From Dyella flava (lineage in GTDB: Bacteria; Pseudomonadota; Gammaproteobacteria; Xanthomonadales; Rhodanobacteraceae), in contig NZ_JADIKE010000036.1 of the NCBI RefSeq assembly GCF_016904955.1, positions 262,021 through 326,020 on the forward strand: DNA of 64,000 nt, written 5' to 3'. Numbering within the stretch: the stretch's first letter is position 1; each line of letters opens with the position of its first letter. Position numbers and translations under genes: made by a program. The notes under the pieces were generated by a model. It searched no databases, had not been told where the DNA came from, and worked only from the letters and a program-made list of their open reading frames with translations. Below, one piece after another: positions 10,301 through 19,000 of this stretch.

Positions 10301-10442
10301 GCCCTTCACCTACATCGGTGCTGAAAGCGTGATCGGTCCGTTGGGCCCGACCGGTACGGATGGCTATACGCAGTTCCCGTACAACCCGCAGTACGACTTC
10401 GGCCGCGTGATCTACCTGAAGTACTCCCAGCAGTTGTTCTGA
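7350..10442 (+). CDS. TonB-dependent outer-membrane receptor, copy 3 of 5
   Basis: A 1030-residue receptor paralogue. It has a signal peptide (AAA|Q), a Pro/Ala/Gln linker, the TLQGITVTG box, a plug with VDGERYTTDIFGQTDLST and ILQDGASSIYGSDAIAG, and a barrel ending KYSQQLF. The start is TTG at 7350 with CTGGGGAG upstream; a much longer in-frame extension to 7182 runs through the conserved promoter element and is rejected. Its signal and linker region matches copies 2 and 4, and its central segment (VNGTPLSAPLTVN) matches copy 2. A small change, GFRAGSIS instead of GFRAPSIS, lies in the barrel. Loop cysteines are conserved (DNCYILGEAQEC, SESC...YFPC). It has its own promoter region and terminator, so it is probably transcribed alone. 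Confidence 0.95.
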   Translation: MKIQQQKIAHAIRMALVWGSCGFATIAAAQTATSTQQPPANTSQPGAQAQSATPAPAPANNKTVTLQGITVTGSLIRSVDVETAQPVTELSHEALQQQGFVSVGSILQNVPSVGSSGTSDNSSLGGIVGQYASLRGLGAPRTLILVDGERYTTDIFGQTDLSTIPSSLIDSVDILQDGASSIYGSDAIAGVINIHTKSVEGLYLDTYNSTYSPGNYGKQSQFSLTGGHKFSRGSFTFNATVQNINQILSSEAWFSKNGYFSFPNMPATVGPSDYGTITGVNGTPLSAPLTVNMGQNGQDIANYHVNTFGVQYPTPYYANDYYNSAGLETLQPDNRLRSYTLKGDFKVTDHITAKFTGTYNTNDATDYIGGYPVSSLTPANGANLAKALGLPAGSLGTVWFPSLSPNSYYNPLASAGDSVQFSLPLQEPNRVDNNNLKQEGFRTGLEGDFTLGENEFNWDANYSDYRYIQDSGGPGNLNLVHLYDAVGPSFMNASGQVVCGTPGNVIAGCVPLNPFSGQGGLTPAEINYLNYTFFTHSWSQQREVKTDLSGDMFTLPQSLGQGDATFAIGADHRDVSGGVTPDSYTQQGLNTNLQQNPGEGSYGINEAYAEVNLPLLKDLTGAQLLDFDVSHRLSHYTNFGTTNNNSYKLSYKPIDDLLVRASYGTGFRAGSISNLYGGTMQSFTSYTDPCDVNFGYTSNPVVEQRCLNGFANLPAVGPGFTQLNTNGVPVTSPNSTSTTPFYTGANPNLKPETSKNFTAGIVYSPSWFTGFNITADYYRIRVDNVITLPSANSILDNCYILGEAQECAQFQRSATNGQVINLLQAVINEGFIDEHGADLTMSYLFPDTPVGKFKIDTNATYIAELREQDVTGGPVVDYNIGTYDPILGPVWRFRDTTNINWSWKDFSATWTIRYFSPLSESCRPDVPELDEYFPCTNPNGNVQGQESGQYRQGALAFNDLQLSWKAPWKGQISLGATDIFNRRAPFTYIGAESVIGPLGPTGTDGYTQFPYNPQYDFGRVIYLKYSQQLF

Positions 10443-10502
10443 TTCTGCTGACGCTCCGGCGGGGTGTTGGACACCCTGCCCGGAGTCTTGGTCGCACCCC
10501 CA

Positions 10503-10530
10503 GGGCACGGCTTGGCCGTGCCCTTTTTTT
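10503..10530 (+). terminator. Intrinsic terminator of receptor copy 3
   Basis: The perfect stem GGGCACGGC/GCCGTGCCC with a 3-base loop is followed by seven T. Confidence 0.92.
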
Positions 10531-10788
10531 GTGACATCTAGTGCTTAGACACCTTTCGGGGCTAGCAAAAATTTAGCTTTCATTTTGCTGACGATTTCAA
10601 ATAGTTGATTTTGAAAGCATTATTTCTTACGAATCGTCGTAATTCCTTGCTGCTCGATTTTTTATGTAATTTTCGTGTATGAACTGCGTTACGGATTGCG
10701 GCTTTCCCACTGACGCAAACCACAGGGAGCTTGATCAAAAGGGGCAGGGACTAGCTGGCTAGTAATCACCACTTTGGGGAGTACGACC
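10531..10788 (+). promoter_or_regulatory. Leader of receptor copy 4 with TTACGA-N4-TCGTAA palindrome
   Basis: The stretch is AT-rich. It carries TTACGA-ATCG-TCGTAA at 10627-10642, then TGCTCGATTT and TATGTAATTTTCGTGTATGA, the same order and spacing as before copy 3. Sequence outside this block is less conserved, which argues for selection on the block itself. TACGGATTGCGG then recalls the copy 1 leader. TTGGGGAGTACGACC provides the SD before the TTG at 10789. Confidence 0.6.
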
Positions 10789-13700
10789 TTGAAAATTCAG
10801 CAGCAAAAGATCGCTCATGCGGTACGCATGGCGTTGGTATTAGGTAGCTATGGACTGGCGACCGTGGCTGCGGCGCAAACCGCAACCACCAGCCAGCAAC
10901 CTGCGACCCCGTCGCAGTCGACCGCGCAGACCCAGTCGGCCACGCCGGCACCCGCGCAGTCCAACAACAAGACCGTGACGCTGCAGGGCATCACCGTCAC
11001 CGGTTCGCTGATTCGCAGCGTAGACGTGGAAACCGCTCAGCCGGTTACCGAGCTTTCGCATGAAGCACTGCAGCAGCAGGGTTTCGTCAGCGTTGGCCAG
11101 ATTCTCGCCAACGTGCCGTCGGTGGGCTCCGCCGGTACCAGTAACCAGAGCTCGCTGGGCGACATCGTCGGTCAGTACGCCAGCCTTCGCGGCCTCGGTG
11201 CCACGCGCACCCTGATCCTGGTCGACGGTCAGCGCTACACCACCGACATCTTTGGCCAGACCGACCTCAGCACGCTGCCCAGCTCAGTGATCGACAGCGT
11301 TGAAATCCTGCAGGACGGCGCTTCGTCGATTTACGGCTCCGACGCTATCGCGGGCGTGATCAACATTCACACCAAGACCGTGAATGGCCTGTACCTCGAC
11401 ACGTACAACAGCACCTACTCGCCGGGCAACTACGGCAAGCAGAACCAGTTCAGCCTGACCGGTGGTCACAAGTGGTCGCGTGGCGACATCACCTTCAACA
11501 TCACCGCGCAGAACATCAACCAGATCATGGCCAACCAGGGCTGGTTCAGTAGGTACGGCTACGCCAGCCTGCCGGGTTACCCGCAGACGCAGGGTCCGTC
11601 GGATTACGGTCAGATCCTTGGCGCCACTGGGCCCAATGGTCAGCCGGTAAACGTCCCTGGGCTGGTCAACGGTGTTCCGTTGATCGTGAACGCGGGCGGC
11701 AACGGCATGAATATCGCCAACTACCATCCCGACACGTTTGGCGTGCAATACCCGTCGGCCACCTTTGCCAACGACTACGGCAACTCCGCGGGTCTGGAAA
11801 CCCTCACGCCTGACAACCGTCTGCGTTCGTACTTCCTGAAGGGTGACTACGACATCACGGATCACATCAAGGCGACCTTCACCGGCACCTACAACACCAA
11901 CAACGCCACCGACTACATCGGCGGCTATCCGCTTGGCTCGAACACGCCCGCCAACGGTGCGAATCTGGCCAACGCGCTCGGCCTGCCGGCCGGCAGCCTC
12001 GGCAGCGCCTGGTTCCCGACCCTGTCGCCGAACAGTTATTACAACCCGCTGCCCGGCAACAGCGTGAGCTTTGAACTGCCGTTGATGGAGCCTAACCGCG
12101 TCACCGTCAACAACATCAAGCAGTACGGTTTCCGCGCCGGCCTGGAAGGCGACTTCTCGCTGGGCGAAAACGAATTCAACTGGGATGCGGGCTACAGCGA
12201 CTACCGCTACATTCAAGACTTTGGCGGCGGCGGCAACCTGAACCTGGTGCATCTGTACGACGCGCTGGGTCCGTCCTTCATGGGTGCCAACGGCCAGGTG
12301 CAATGCGGCACGCCAGGCAACGTGATCGCCGGGTGCGTACCGCTCAATCCGTTCTCCGGCCAGGGTGGCCTGACCCCGGCTGAAGAAAACTACCTGAACT
12401 ACAACTTCTTCACGCACTCGTGGAGCGAGCAGCGCCAGGTTCAAGCCAACATCAGCGGCGACATGTTTACCTTGCCGCAGTTCCTGGGTGAAGGTGACGC
12501 GACCTTCGCGTTCGGTGTCGATCACCGCGACGTGTCCGGTGGCGTGACTCCCGACATTTACACGCAGGAAGGTCTCAACACCAACCTGCAGCAGAACCCG
12601 GGTGAAGGTTCGTACGGCATCAATGAGGCCTATGCCGAGTTGAACATCCCGCTGCTGAAGGATCTGCCGGGCGCGCAGCTGCTGGACTTCGACGTCTCGC
12701 ATCGCCTCTCGCACTACACCAACTTCGGCACCACCAACAACAACTCGTACAAGCTCTCCTGGAAGCCGATCGATGACCTGCTGGTTCGCGCCAGCTACGG
12801 CACTGGCTTCCGTGCACCGTCGATTTCCAATCTGTACGGCGGCACGATGCAGAGCTTCACCAACTACACCGATCCGTGCGACGTCAACTACGGCCTGACC
12901 GGTAATCCGGTGGTCGAACAGCGTTGCCTGGCCGGTATCGGCAGCCTGAAGGGTGTGGGTCCGGGCTTCACGCAGCTCACCGCAACCGGCATCCCGGTTA
13001 CCGGTCCCTTCGGTGAAAGCGCAACGCCGTTCTTTACCGGCGCCAACCCGAACCTGAAGCCGGAAACGTCCAAGAACTTCACCTACGGCTTCGTCTACAG
13101 CCCGAGCTACCTGACCGGCTTGAACGTGAATGTCGATTACTATCGCATTCGCATCGACAACGTCATCACTTTGCCGGCGGCCAACAGCATTCTCGACAAC
13201 TGCTATGTGCTGGGCGAGCTCAACGAGTGTGACCAGTTCCAGCGTTCGTCGACCGGCCAGGTCGTCAACCTGCTGCAGGCGGTGGTCAACCAGGGCTTTA
13301 TCGATGAACGCGGCGCCGACTTTGGTGCGAGCTACACCTTCCCGGATACCCCGGTCGGCAAGTTCAAGATCGACACCACGGCTACCTACATCACTTCGCT
13401 GGCTGAACAGGATGCACCTGGCGATCCGGTGGTCAGATACGACGTCGGCACCTACGATCCGGTCCTCGGCCCGGTATGGCGCTTCCGCGACACCACCAAC
13501 TTCAACTGGAGCTGGAAGGACTTCAGCGCCACGTGGACGACGCGCTTCTACTCCTCGCTGCGCGAGACCTGCCACCCCGATAACCCGAACCTGGCAATCT
13601 ACTTCCCGTGCACCGATCCCAACGGTATCGTGCAGGGCAACGTGGGCTCCGGTCTGTATCGTCAGGGCGGCCTGGCCTTCAACGACCTGCAGGTCAGCTG

Positions 13701-13902
13701 GAAGGCACCGTGGAAGGGCCAGATCTCGCTGGGCGCAACGGACATCTTCAACCGCCATGCTCCGCTCACCTACACCGGTGCAGAAAGCGTGATCGGTCCG
13801 TTGGGTCCGACCGGTACGGACGGTTTCACGGCGTTTGCCTACAACCCGTCCTACGACATCGGCCGCGTGATCTACCTGAAGTACTCGCAGCAGTTGTTCT
13901 AA
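10789..13902 (+). CDS. TonB-dependent outer-membrane receptor, copy 4 of 5
   Basis: A 1037-residue receptor paralogue. It has a signal peptide (AAA|Q), a linker, TLQGITVTG, a plug with GDIVGQYASLRGLGATRT, and a barrel ending KYSQQLF. TTG at 10789 has GGGGAG upstream. The N-terminal quarter tracks copies 2 and 3, while the segment around QILGA...GQPVNVPGLVNG...GGNGMN and the loop YGLTGNPVVEQRCLAGIGSL track copy 1. That is the clearest sign of mosaicism in the array. It has its own leader and a strong terminator. All four loop cysteine pairs are present. The ligand is unknown. Confidence 0.95.
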   Translation: MKIQQQKIAHAVRMALVLGSYGLATVAAAQTATTSQQPATPSQSTAQTQSATPAPAQSNNKTVTLQGITVTGSLIRSVDVETAQPVTELSHEALQQQGFVSVGQILANVPSVGSAGTSNQSSLGDIVGQYASLRGLGATRTLILVDGQRYTTDIFGQTDLSTLPSSVIDSVEILQDGASSIYGSDAIAGVINIHTKTVNGLYLDTYNSTYSPGNYGKQNQFSLTGGHKWSRGDITFNITAQNINQIMANQGWFSRYGYASLPGYPQTQGPSDYGQILGATGPNGQPVNVPGLVNGVPLIVNAGGNGMNIANYHPDTFGVQYPSATFANDYGNSAGLETLTPDNRLRSYFLKGDYDITDHIKATFTGTYNTNNATDYIGGYPLGSNTPANGANLANALGLPAGSLGSAWFPTLSPNSYYNPLPGNSVSFELPLMEPNRVTVNNIKQYGFRAGLEGDFSLGENEFNWDAGYSDYRYIQDFGGGGNLNLVHLYDALGPSFMGANGQVQCGTPGNVIAGCVPLNPFSGQGGLTPAEENYLNYNFFTHSWSEQRQVQANISGDMFTLPQFLGEGDATFAFGVDHRDVSGGVTPDIYTQEGLNTNLQQNPGEGSYGINEAYAELNIPLLKDLPGAQLLDFDVSHRLSHYTNFGTTNNNSYKLSWKPIDDLLVRASYGTGFRAPSISNLYGGTMQSFTNYTDPCDVNYGLTGNPVVEQRCLAGIGSLKGVGPGFTQLTATGIPVTGPFGESATPFFTGANPNLKPETSKNFTYGFVYSPSYLTGLNVNVDYYRIRIDNVITLPAANSILDNCYVLGELNECDQFQRSSTGQVVNLLQAVVNQGFIDERGADFGASYTFPDTPVGKFKIDTTATYITSLAEQDAPGDPVVRYDVGTYDPVLGPVWRFRDTTNFNWSWKDFSATWTTRFYSSLRETCHPDNPNLAIYFPCTDPNGIVQGNVGSGLYRQGGLAFNDLQVSWKAPWKGQISLGATDIFNRHAPLTYTGAESVIGPLGPTGTDGFTAFAYNPSYDIGRVIYLKYSQQLF

Positions 13903-13964
13903 GCGACACCCAGGAGGTGGTGAAAGCATCGGGTATCCCGGGCTTTCACCCTTCCCGGTCTACC

Positions 13965-14012
13965 AAGAACCCCAACACTCGCGTTTGCGAACCTGTTGGG
14001 GTTCTTTTTTTT
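13965..14012 (+). terminator. Intrinsic terminator of receptor copy 4
   Basis: The 13-bp stem AAGAACCCCAACA/TGTTGGGGTTCTT with a 16-base loop runs into a T-tract ending at 14012. A second hairpin, TGAAAGC...GGCTTTCA, lies just upstream at about 13921-13948. Confidence 0.9.
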
Positions 14013-14211
14013 GGCCATTGTGTTGTCAAAGCATGGGGATGCGCGGGTTGGGTTAGATAGGACGTGATAGGACTGCACGTGTTGCGTTCGAGATCTGCGG
14101 GTTCCCCACAGTGAATGCCGGAATGCAGTTTGGTAGACAGACGGTGGGTGTCACTATCAGATTTCCGAACGGCATAGGTGCACATTACCCACCTGGATTG
14201 ACGATGACCCC

Positions 14212-14853
14212 ATGATGATTCCCCTTACCCTTGGACTCTTTTTTCTATCTCCTAGCGCTTCCACGCCGTCGTGCGCGAACGCTGCGCAGACTGGCGCACA
14301 TTTGCAATGGAGTGAGCCCGCGACCATCGTTGCGCCAAGTCATGGCTGGGAGGTAGAGGTGCATCCAGTGCTGACTTCTGACGAGAACCAGACGCCGGTT
14401 TCTCTTCGTGGATGTCAGGGAGGTGGCCCCTGGCCCCTATTTACTCTCCAACGAAGCGCCGAAATGTATTGGAGCCCGGGCAGCACGAGTTTGTTAGTGG
14501 TGAACGAGCCGTTGAGCGGCAGCAATCAGCTCCTGATGTTCGACGTAAAGTCATTGTCCGAAGGCAAGCAATTGCAGTCGCCTGGCAGGATCGATGAAGC
14601 AGTTAAGCACGTCTTGTCCAAGCAGCTGGAAGGCAAAAGACACATCGTGTCCTACCTGCCTCGCTTCGTATCTTGGAAGGACAGCAGCTTGGTGTTGGCA
14701 GTAGGAGGTGCGACCTCACCCGAAGGTGATGGTCCAATGACGCCCTACTGCTTCGGCCTATTGGTGAATAACAGCACGCTACAGGTGCAGGGCATCTTGC
14801 CTGCAGGAGAGCTGAAAACGAGGTTTGGTGCAGATTGCCAAATATCTCCTTAG
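14212..14853 (+). CDS. Hypothetical secreted protein
   Basis: A 213-residue protein I do not recognise. The N-terminus (MMIPLTLGLFFLSPSAS...CANAAQ) is hydrophobic with small residues and looks like a signal peptide with cleavage near NAA|Q. The rest is soluble, with Trp-containing strands (FVSWKDSSLVLAVGG) and three cysteines after the signal, compatible with a periplasmic beta-rich domain. The start is uncertain: ATG at 14212 and 14215 are adjacent and no clear SD is seen. Codon choice is visibly less GC-biased than in the flanking receptors, which may mean later acquisition. It is isolated between the copy 4 terminator and a gene-poor stretch. Function unknown. Confidence 0.6.
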   Translation: MMIPLTLGLFFLSPSASTPSCANAAQTGAHLQWSEPATIVAPSHGWEVEVHPVLTSDENQTPVSLRGCQGGGPWPLFTLQRSAEMYWSPGSTSLLVVNEPLSGSNQLLMFDVKSLSEGKQLQSPGRIDEAVKHVLSKQLEGKRHIVSYLPRFVSWKDSSLVLAVGGATSPEGDGPMTPYCFGLLVNNSTLQVQGILPAGELKTRFGADCQISP

Positions 14854-15399
14854 CGTCCAAAACCGGACTGCTTCATTGATCATCCCAAATAAGGCAGTCT
14901 CTCTTCCCGGAGGGGGGAGAGTAAATGCGGTTCAACGCTTGGAGGGAGCGATTACGGCACGAAGGTGAGAGAAGGAAGAGTCAAAGTAGGGATTTTCCCG
15001 TCAACACCAATCAGCATCATCTGATACCGAAGCCCTTGCACTTCCGTAATCATGTGTATGTCGGACGTGCCCATCCACCGAGATGACCACGACACGTCCG
15101 ACAAGTAGTGGAGTAATCGCGGATCGCCTGGGCAGCCACCCAAACGATCCGCTGGCCACAATCAACTGACTTGGAGTCAATTATGGTTACGCTCGATCTT
15201 ACGGCACCCGCACGCCTTCGTGCCCCCGCCCTGGTGCATTCCCCCTACTCCACCGCTGCGCCGACGGCGCAATGTCGAGCCCCAAGTGGGTAATCGTCCT
15301 AGCGGAAGTGACAGATTCCGCTAAAAACGAGCAGGTTTTTCTTGCAGACCCTTCGCCCGCGCGCAATGCGCGGGCGACCTAAGCGCGTGGAGAACACCG
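14854..15399. other. Gene-poor stretch with an inverted repeat
   Basis: No supported gene is seen. A 10-bp inverted repeat GTCGGACGTG/CACGTCCGAC lies at 15060-15069 and 15093-15102 with a 23-base spacer. A possible hairpin GACTGC...GCAGTC lies at about 14868-14898 after the upstream gene, followed by CTCTC...GAGAG. A short minus-strand reading frame (14952-15161) has no SD or recognisable motif. Confidence 0.4.
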
Positions 15400-15672
15400 A
15401 TGGAAAGCACCTACATCGACCCGTTCGGGTTGAAGCACTACCTATTGTCCGAAGACGACTACATCGAACTGAAAAACCTTCAGCGCCTGCTGATGATCAT
15501 GGCGAACGTCGCCAGCGACGAGGCGTCGCCTACCGACGAAGATGGCACCGTGATGATTCCCCGCTGGGAAATGCAACTCACCTTTCAGCTGATCAGCAGG
15601 CTGATTGGTGAGGCGCTGGAGCAATTGGAGCAGAACAACCGCATCGAACATCGGGACCACAAGCGGCATTGA
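15400..15672 (+). CDS. XAC0095-like small protein
   Basis: A 90-residue acidic, probably helical protein. The pattern GLKHYLLSEDDYIELKNLQRLLMIM followed by a second helix (MQLTFQLISRLIGEALEQL) resembles the small XAC0095 family of Xanthomonadaceae, whose function is not established. The match is by pattern only. ATG at 15400 has GGAGAA five bases upstream (15389-15394), so translation is credible. There is no signal peptide or membrane segment, so it is likely cytoplasmic. It sits alone between receptor copies 4 and 5. Confidence 0.65.
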   Translation: MESTYIDPFGLKHYLLSEDDYIELKNLQRLLMIMANVASDEASPTDEDGTVMIPRWEMQLTFQLISRLIGEALEQLEQNNRIEHRDHKRH

Positions 15673-15707
15673 TCAAGCAAAGGCCAATGCAGGTCGGATA
15701 GGTTTGG

Positions 15708-15793
15708 GTAGGTTGGGTTAGCGCAGCGTAACCCAACGGATCTTCACCGAAGCGACAACCATCGTTGGGTTACGCGGAGCTAACCCAACCTAC
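15708..15793. repeat. Palindromic repeat doublet (REP/BIME-like)
   Basis: Two 31-bp arms (15708-15738 and 15763-15793) are inverted relative to each other with two mismatches. Each arm is itself palindromic (GGTTGGGTTA...TAACCCAAC). A further hairpin CCCGGA-TCAAG-TCCGGG lies at 15831-15847. This is typical of dispersed extragenic palindromes. No transposase is nearby. Confidence 0.8.
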
Positions 15794-15849
15794 GCACCAT
15801 GGCGCTTCGATATTGATTTGTCGGGTTACCCCCGGATCAAGTCCGGGTT

Positions 15850-16061
15850 AATCCTACCTACGTGAAGCTGACGCTCGCATCATCCTTAAATTGGCGCTAC
15901 GAAATCGCGACGAATTGGTGCTCGATTTCTCGTTCGGCTGACGTATATGAATTGCATAGGTTGCGGTTCCCCAACTTGCCGCAGCCACGGGAACGTGTGC
16001 CCGAAAAACACGTGGAGTTGGCGGACGAGCCATTACCCAATGACATCGGGGAGGTAGCGCT
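15850..16061 (+). promoter_or_regulatory. Leader of receptor copy 5
   Basis: The stretch carries a degenerate version of the block seen before copies 3 and 4: CTACGA near 15896, then GTGCTCGATTTCTCG and GGTTGCGGTTCCCC. The TTACGA/TCGTAA palindrome is no longer perfect. The SD GGGGAGG at 16048-16054 precedes the GTG at 16062. Confidence 0.45.
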
Positions 16062-19000
16062 GTGAACACTCAACAGCAAAAGATCGCGCTTGCGATACGT
16101 GCCGTCCTGGCGCTGGGCAGCGTAGCACTGACGGCAGCTGCATGGGCTCAGCAAACGAACGGAACCACGAGCGGACAAGCACCGGCACCTCAGACACAAC
16201 CGCCACCGACTACGCCACCGCCCGCCGCGTTAAACCAAAGCAACTCCAAGACCCTGCAAGCCATTACCGTTACCGGCTCGCTGATTCGCAGCGTGGATGT
16301 GGAAACCGCCCAGCCGGTCACCGAGCTTTCGCACGAAGCGTTGCAGCAGCAGGGCTTCGTCAGCGTCGGCCAGATTCTGCAGAACGTGCCGTCGGTCGGT
16401 TCATCCGGCACCAGTAACCAGAGTGCGCTAGGCGACATCGTCGGCGAGTACGCCAGCCTGCGTGGCCTGGGTGCGACACGCACCTTGATCCTGGTGGACG
16501 GCCAACGCTACACCACCGATATCTTCGGCCAGACCGATCTCAGCACCATTCCCAGTTCGCTGATCGACAGCGTGGAAATCCTGCAGGACGGCGCATCGTC
16601 CGTCTACGGCTCCGACGCGATCGCGGGTGTGATCAACATCCACACCAAGAATGTGGATGGCTTGTATCTGGACACGTACAACAGCACTTACTCGCCTGGT
16701 AACTACGGCAAGCAAGACCAGTTCAGCCTGACTGGCGGACACAAGTTCAAGCGTGGTTCGTTCACCTTCAACGTGACCGTGCAGAACATCGACCAGATCC
16801 TGGCCAGCCAAGCGTGGTTCAGTCACTACGGATTCGCCAGCGTGCCGCAGTATCCGCAAACCATGCAGCCGTCGGATTACGGCACCATCACCGGCGCGGT
16901 CAATCCGGTCACCGGCCTGCCGCCACCCGGCCTGACCTTCCCGCCCTCGCTGACGGTGAACGCGGGGCAGAACGGGATGAATATCGCCAACTACCATCCC
17001 AGCACGTTTCTCATCCAGTACCCGAGCCCCTATTTCAACAACGACTATGCCAATTCCGCGCCGCTCGAATCGCTGGTGCCGGATAACCGGCTGCGTTCGT
17101 ACACGCTGAAAGGCGATTACAAGATCACCGATCACATCACCGCGGTCTTTACCGGTACCTACAACACCAACAGCGCCACCAACCTCACCGGCGGCTATCC
17201 GCTGAGTTCGCAGACACCGGCCAATGGCGTGAATCTGGCCAACGCGCTCGGTTTGCCCGCGGGCAGCCTCGGTGGCGCCTGGTTCCCGGTGCTGTCGCCC
17301 AACAGCTACTACAACCCACTGCCGGGTTACGACACCTCGTTCACGCTGAACCTGCTGGATCCCAATCGCGTCACCTACAACAGCATCAAGCAGTATGGCT
17401 TTCGCACCGGGCTGGAAGGCGACTTCTCGATCGGCGAGAACGAATTCAACTGGGACGCCGGCTATAGCGATTACCGTTATATCGAGGACAGTGGCGGCCC
17501 CGGCAACTTGAACCTGGTGCACCTGTATTACGCCGTGGGCCCGTCCTTCATGGATGCTGCCGGTCAGGTCGTGTGCGGTACGCCGGGTCATGTGATTGCC
17601 GGTTGCGTGCCGCTCAATCCATTCTCCGGCGCTGGTGGACTTACGCCGGCCGAAATCAACTATCTCAACTACAGCTACTTCACCCACTCATGGAGCGAGC
17701 AACGCAATATCCAGGCGAATTTAAGCGGTGACATGTTCACCCTGCCCCAGTCCCTGGGCGAGGGTGACGCCACTTTCGCGGTCGGCGCCGATCATCGCGA
17801 TGTCTCCGGCGCGGTCACGCCCGATCTCTACACGCAGGAAGGTCTCAATACCAACCTGCAGCAGAATCCCGGTGAGGGCTCGTACGGCATCAACGAAGCC
17901 TATGCGGAAATCAATGTGCCGCTGCTGAAGGATATGCCTGGCGCGCAGTTGCTGGACTTCGACGTCTCGCACCGCCTTTCGCACTACAGCAACTTCGGCA
18001 CCACCAACAACAACTCCTACAAGCTTTCTTGGAAGCCGATCGATGACCTGCTGATCCGCGCCAGTTACGGCACCGGCTTCCGTGCACCGTCGATTTCCAA
18101 TTTGTACGGCGGCACGATGCAGAGCTTTACCGCCTATACCGATCCCTGCGACGTCAATTTCGGTCTGACCGGCAATCCGGTGGTCGCACAGCGTTGCCTG
18201 CAAGGTTTTGGCGGGCTGCCGGGCGTCGGCCCCGGCTTCACCCAGCTTACCGTCACCGGCTCGCCGATCGCCGCGCCGAACAGCCCCAGCACCACGCCGT
18301 ATTTCACCGGGGCCAATCCCAACCTGCGGCCGGAAACCTCCAAGAATTACACCGCGGGCATCGTCTACAGCCCGAGCTGGTTCAGCGGCTTCAACATCAC
18401 GCTGGATGCGTATCGCATTCGCGTCGACAACATCATTACCCTGCCCACGGCCGACAGCATCCTGGATAACTGCTACCTGCTAGGCGAGCTACAGCAGTGC
18501 ACGCAATTCCAGCGCTCCGCGACCAACGGCCAGGTCATCAACCTGTTGCAGGCGGTGGTCAACGAAGGTTTTGTGGATGAACGCGGCACCGACCTGACCG
18601 TCAGCTATCTGTTCCCGGAGACACGGGTCGGCAAGTTCAAGATCGACACCAATGGCACCTATATCAATTCGCTCAACGAGCAGGCCGTCGCCGGTGGTCC
18701 GGTGGTGTCCTACAACCTGGGTGCCTACGATCCGGTGCTTGGCCCGGTATGGCGCTTCCGCGACACCACCAATATCAACTGGAGCTACGGCAACTTCGGT
18801 GCGACCTGGACGATTCGCTACTACTCCTCGCTGCAGGAGCCTTGCCGCGAGGATCAGCCGGCGCTGTCCGAATACTTCCCCTGCACCAACATCAACGGCA
18901 ACGTGCAGGGCACGCAAGCGGGCCTGTATCGCCAAGGGGCACTGGCCTTCAACGATCTGCAGCTGAACTGGAAGGCGCCATGGAAGGGCCAGATTGCGAT

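Noticed and set aside
8553-10508. Long minus-strand reading frame opposite receptor copy 3 (and a longer one at 11284-13929 opposite copy 4)
   Set aside because: It lies fully opposite a recognised receptor gene, has no ribosome site or family motif, and is Arg/Val/Gly/Ala/Asp-rich as expected of a high-GC shadow frame.
14952-15161. Short minus-strand frame with plausible composition
   Set aside because: It crosses the inverted repeat at 15060-15102 and has no ribosome site; not enough to call a gene.
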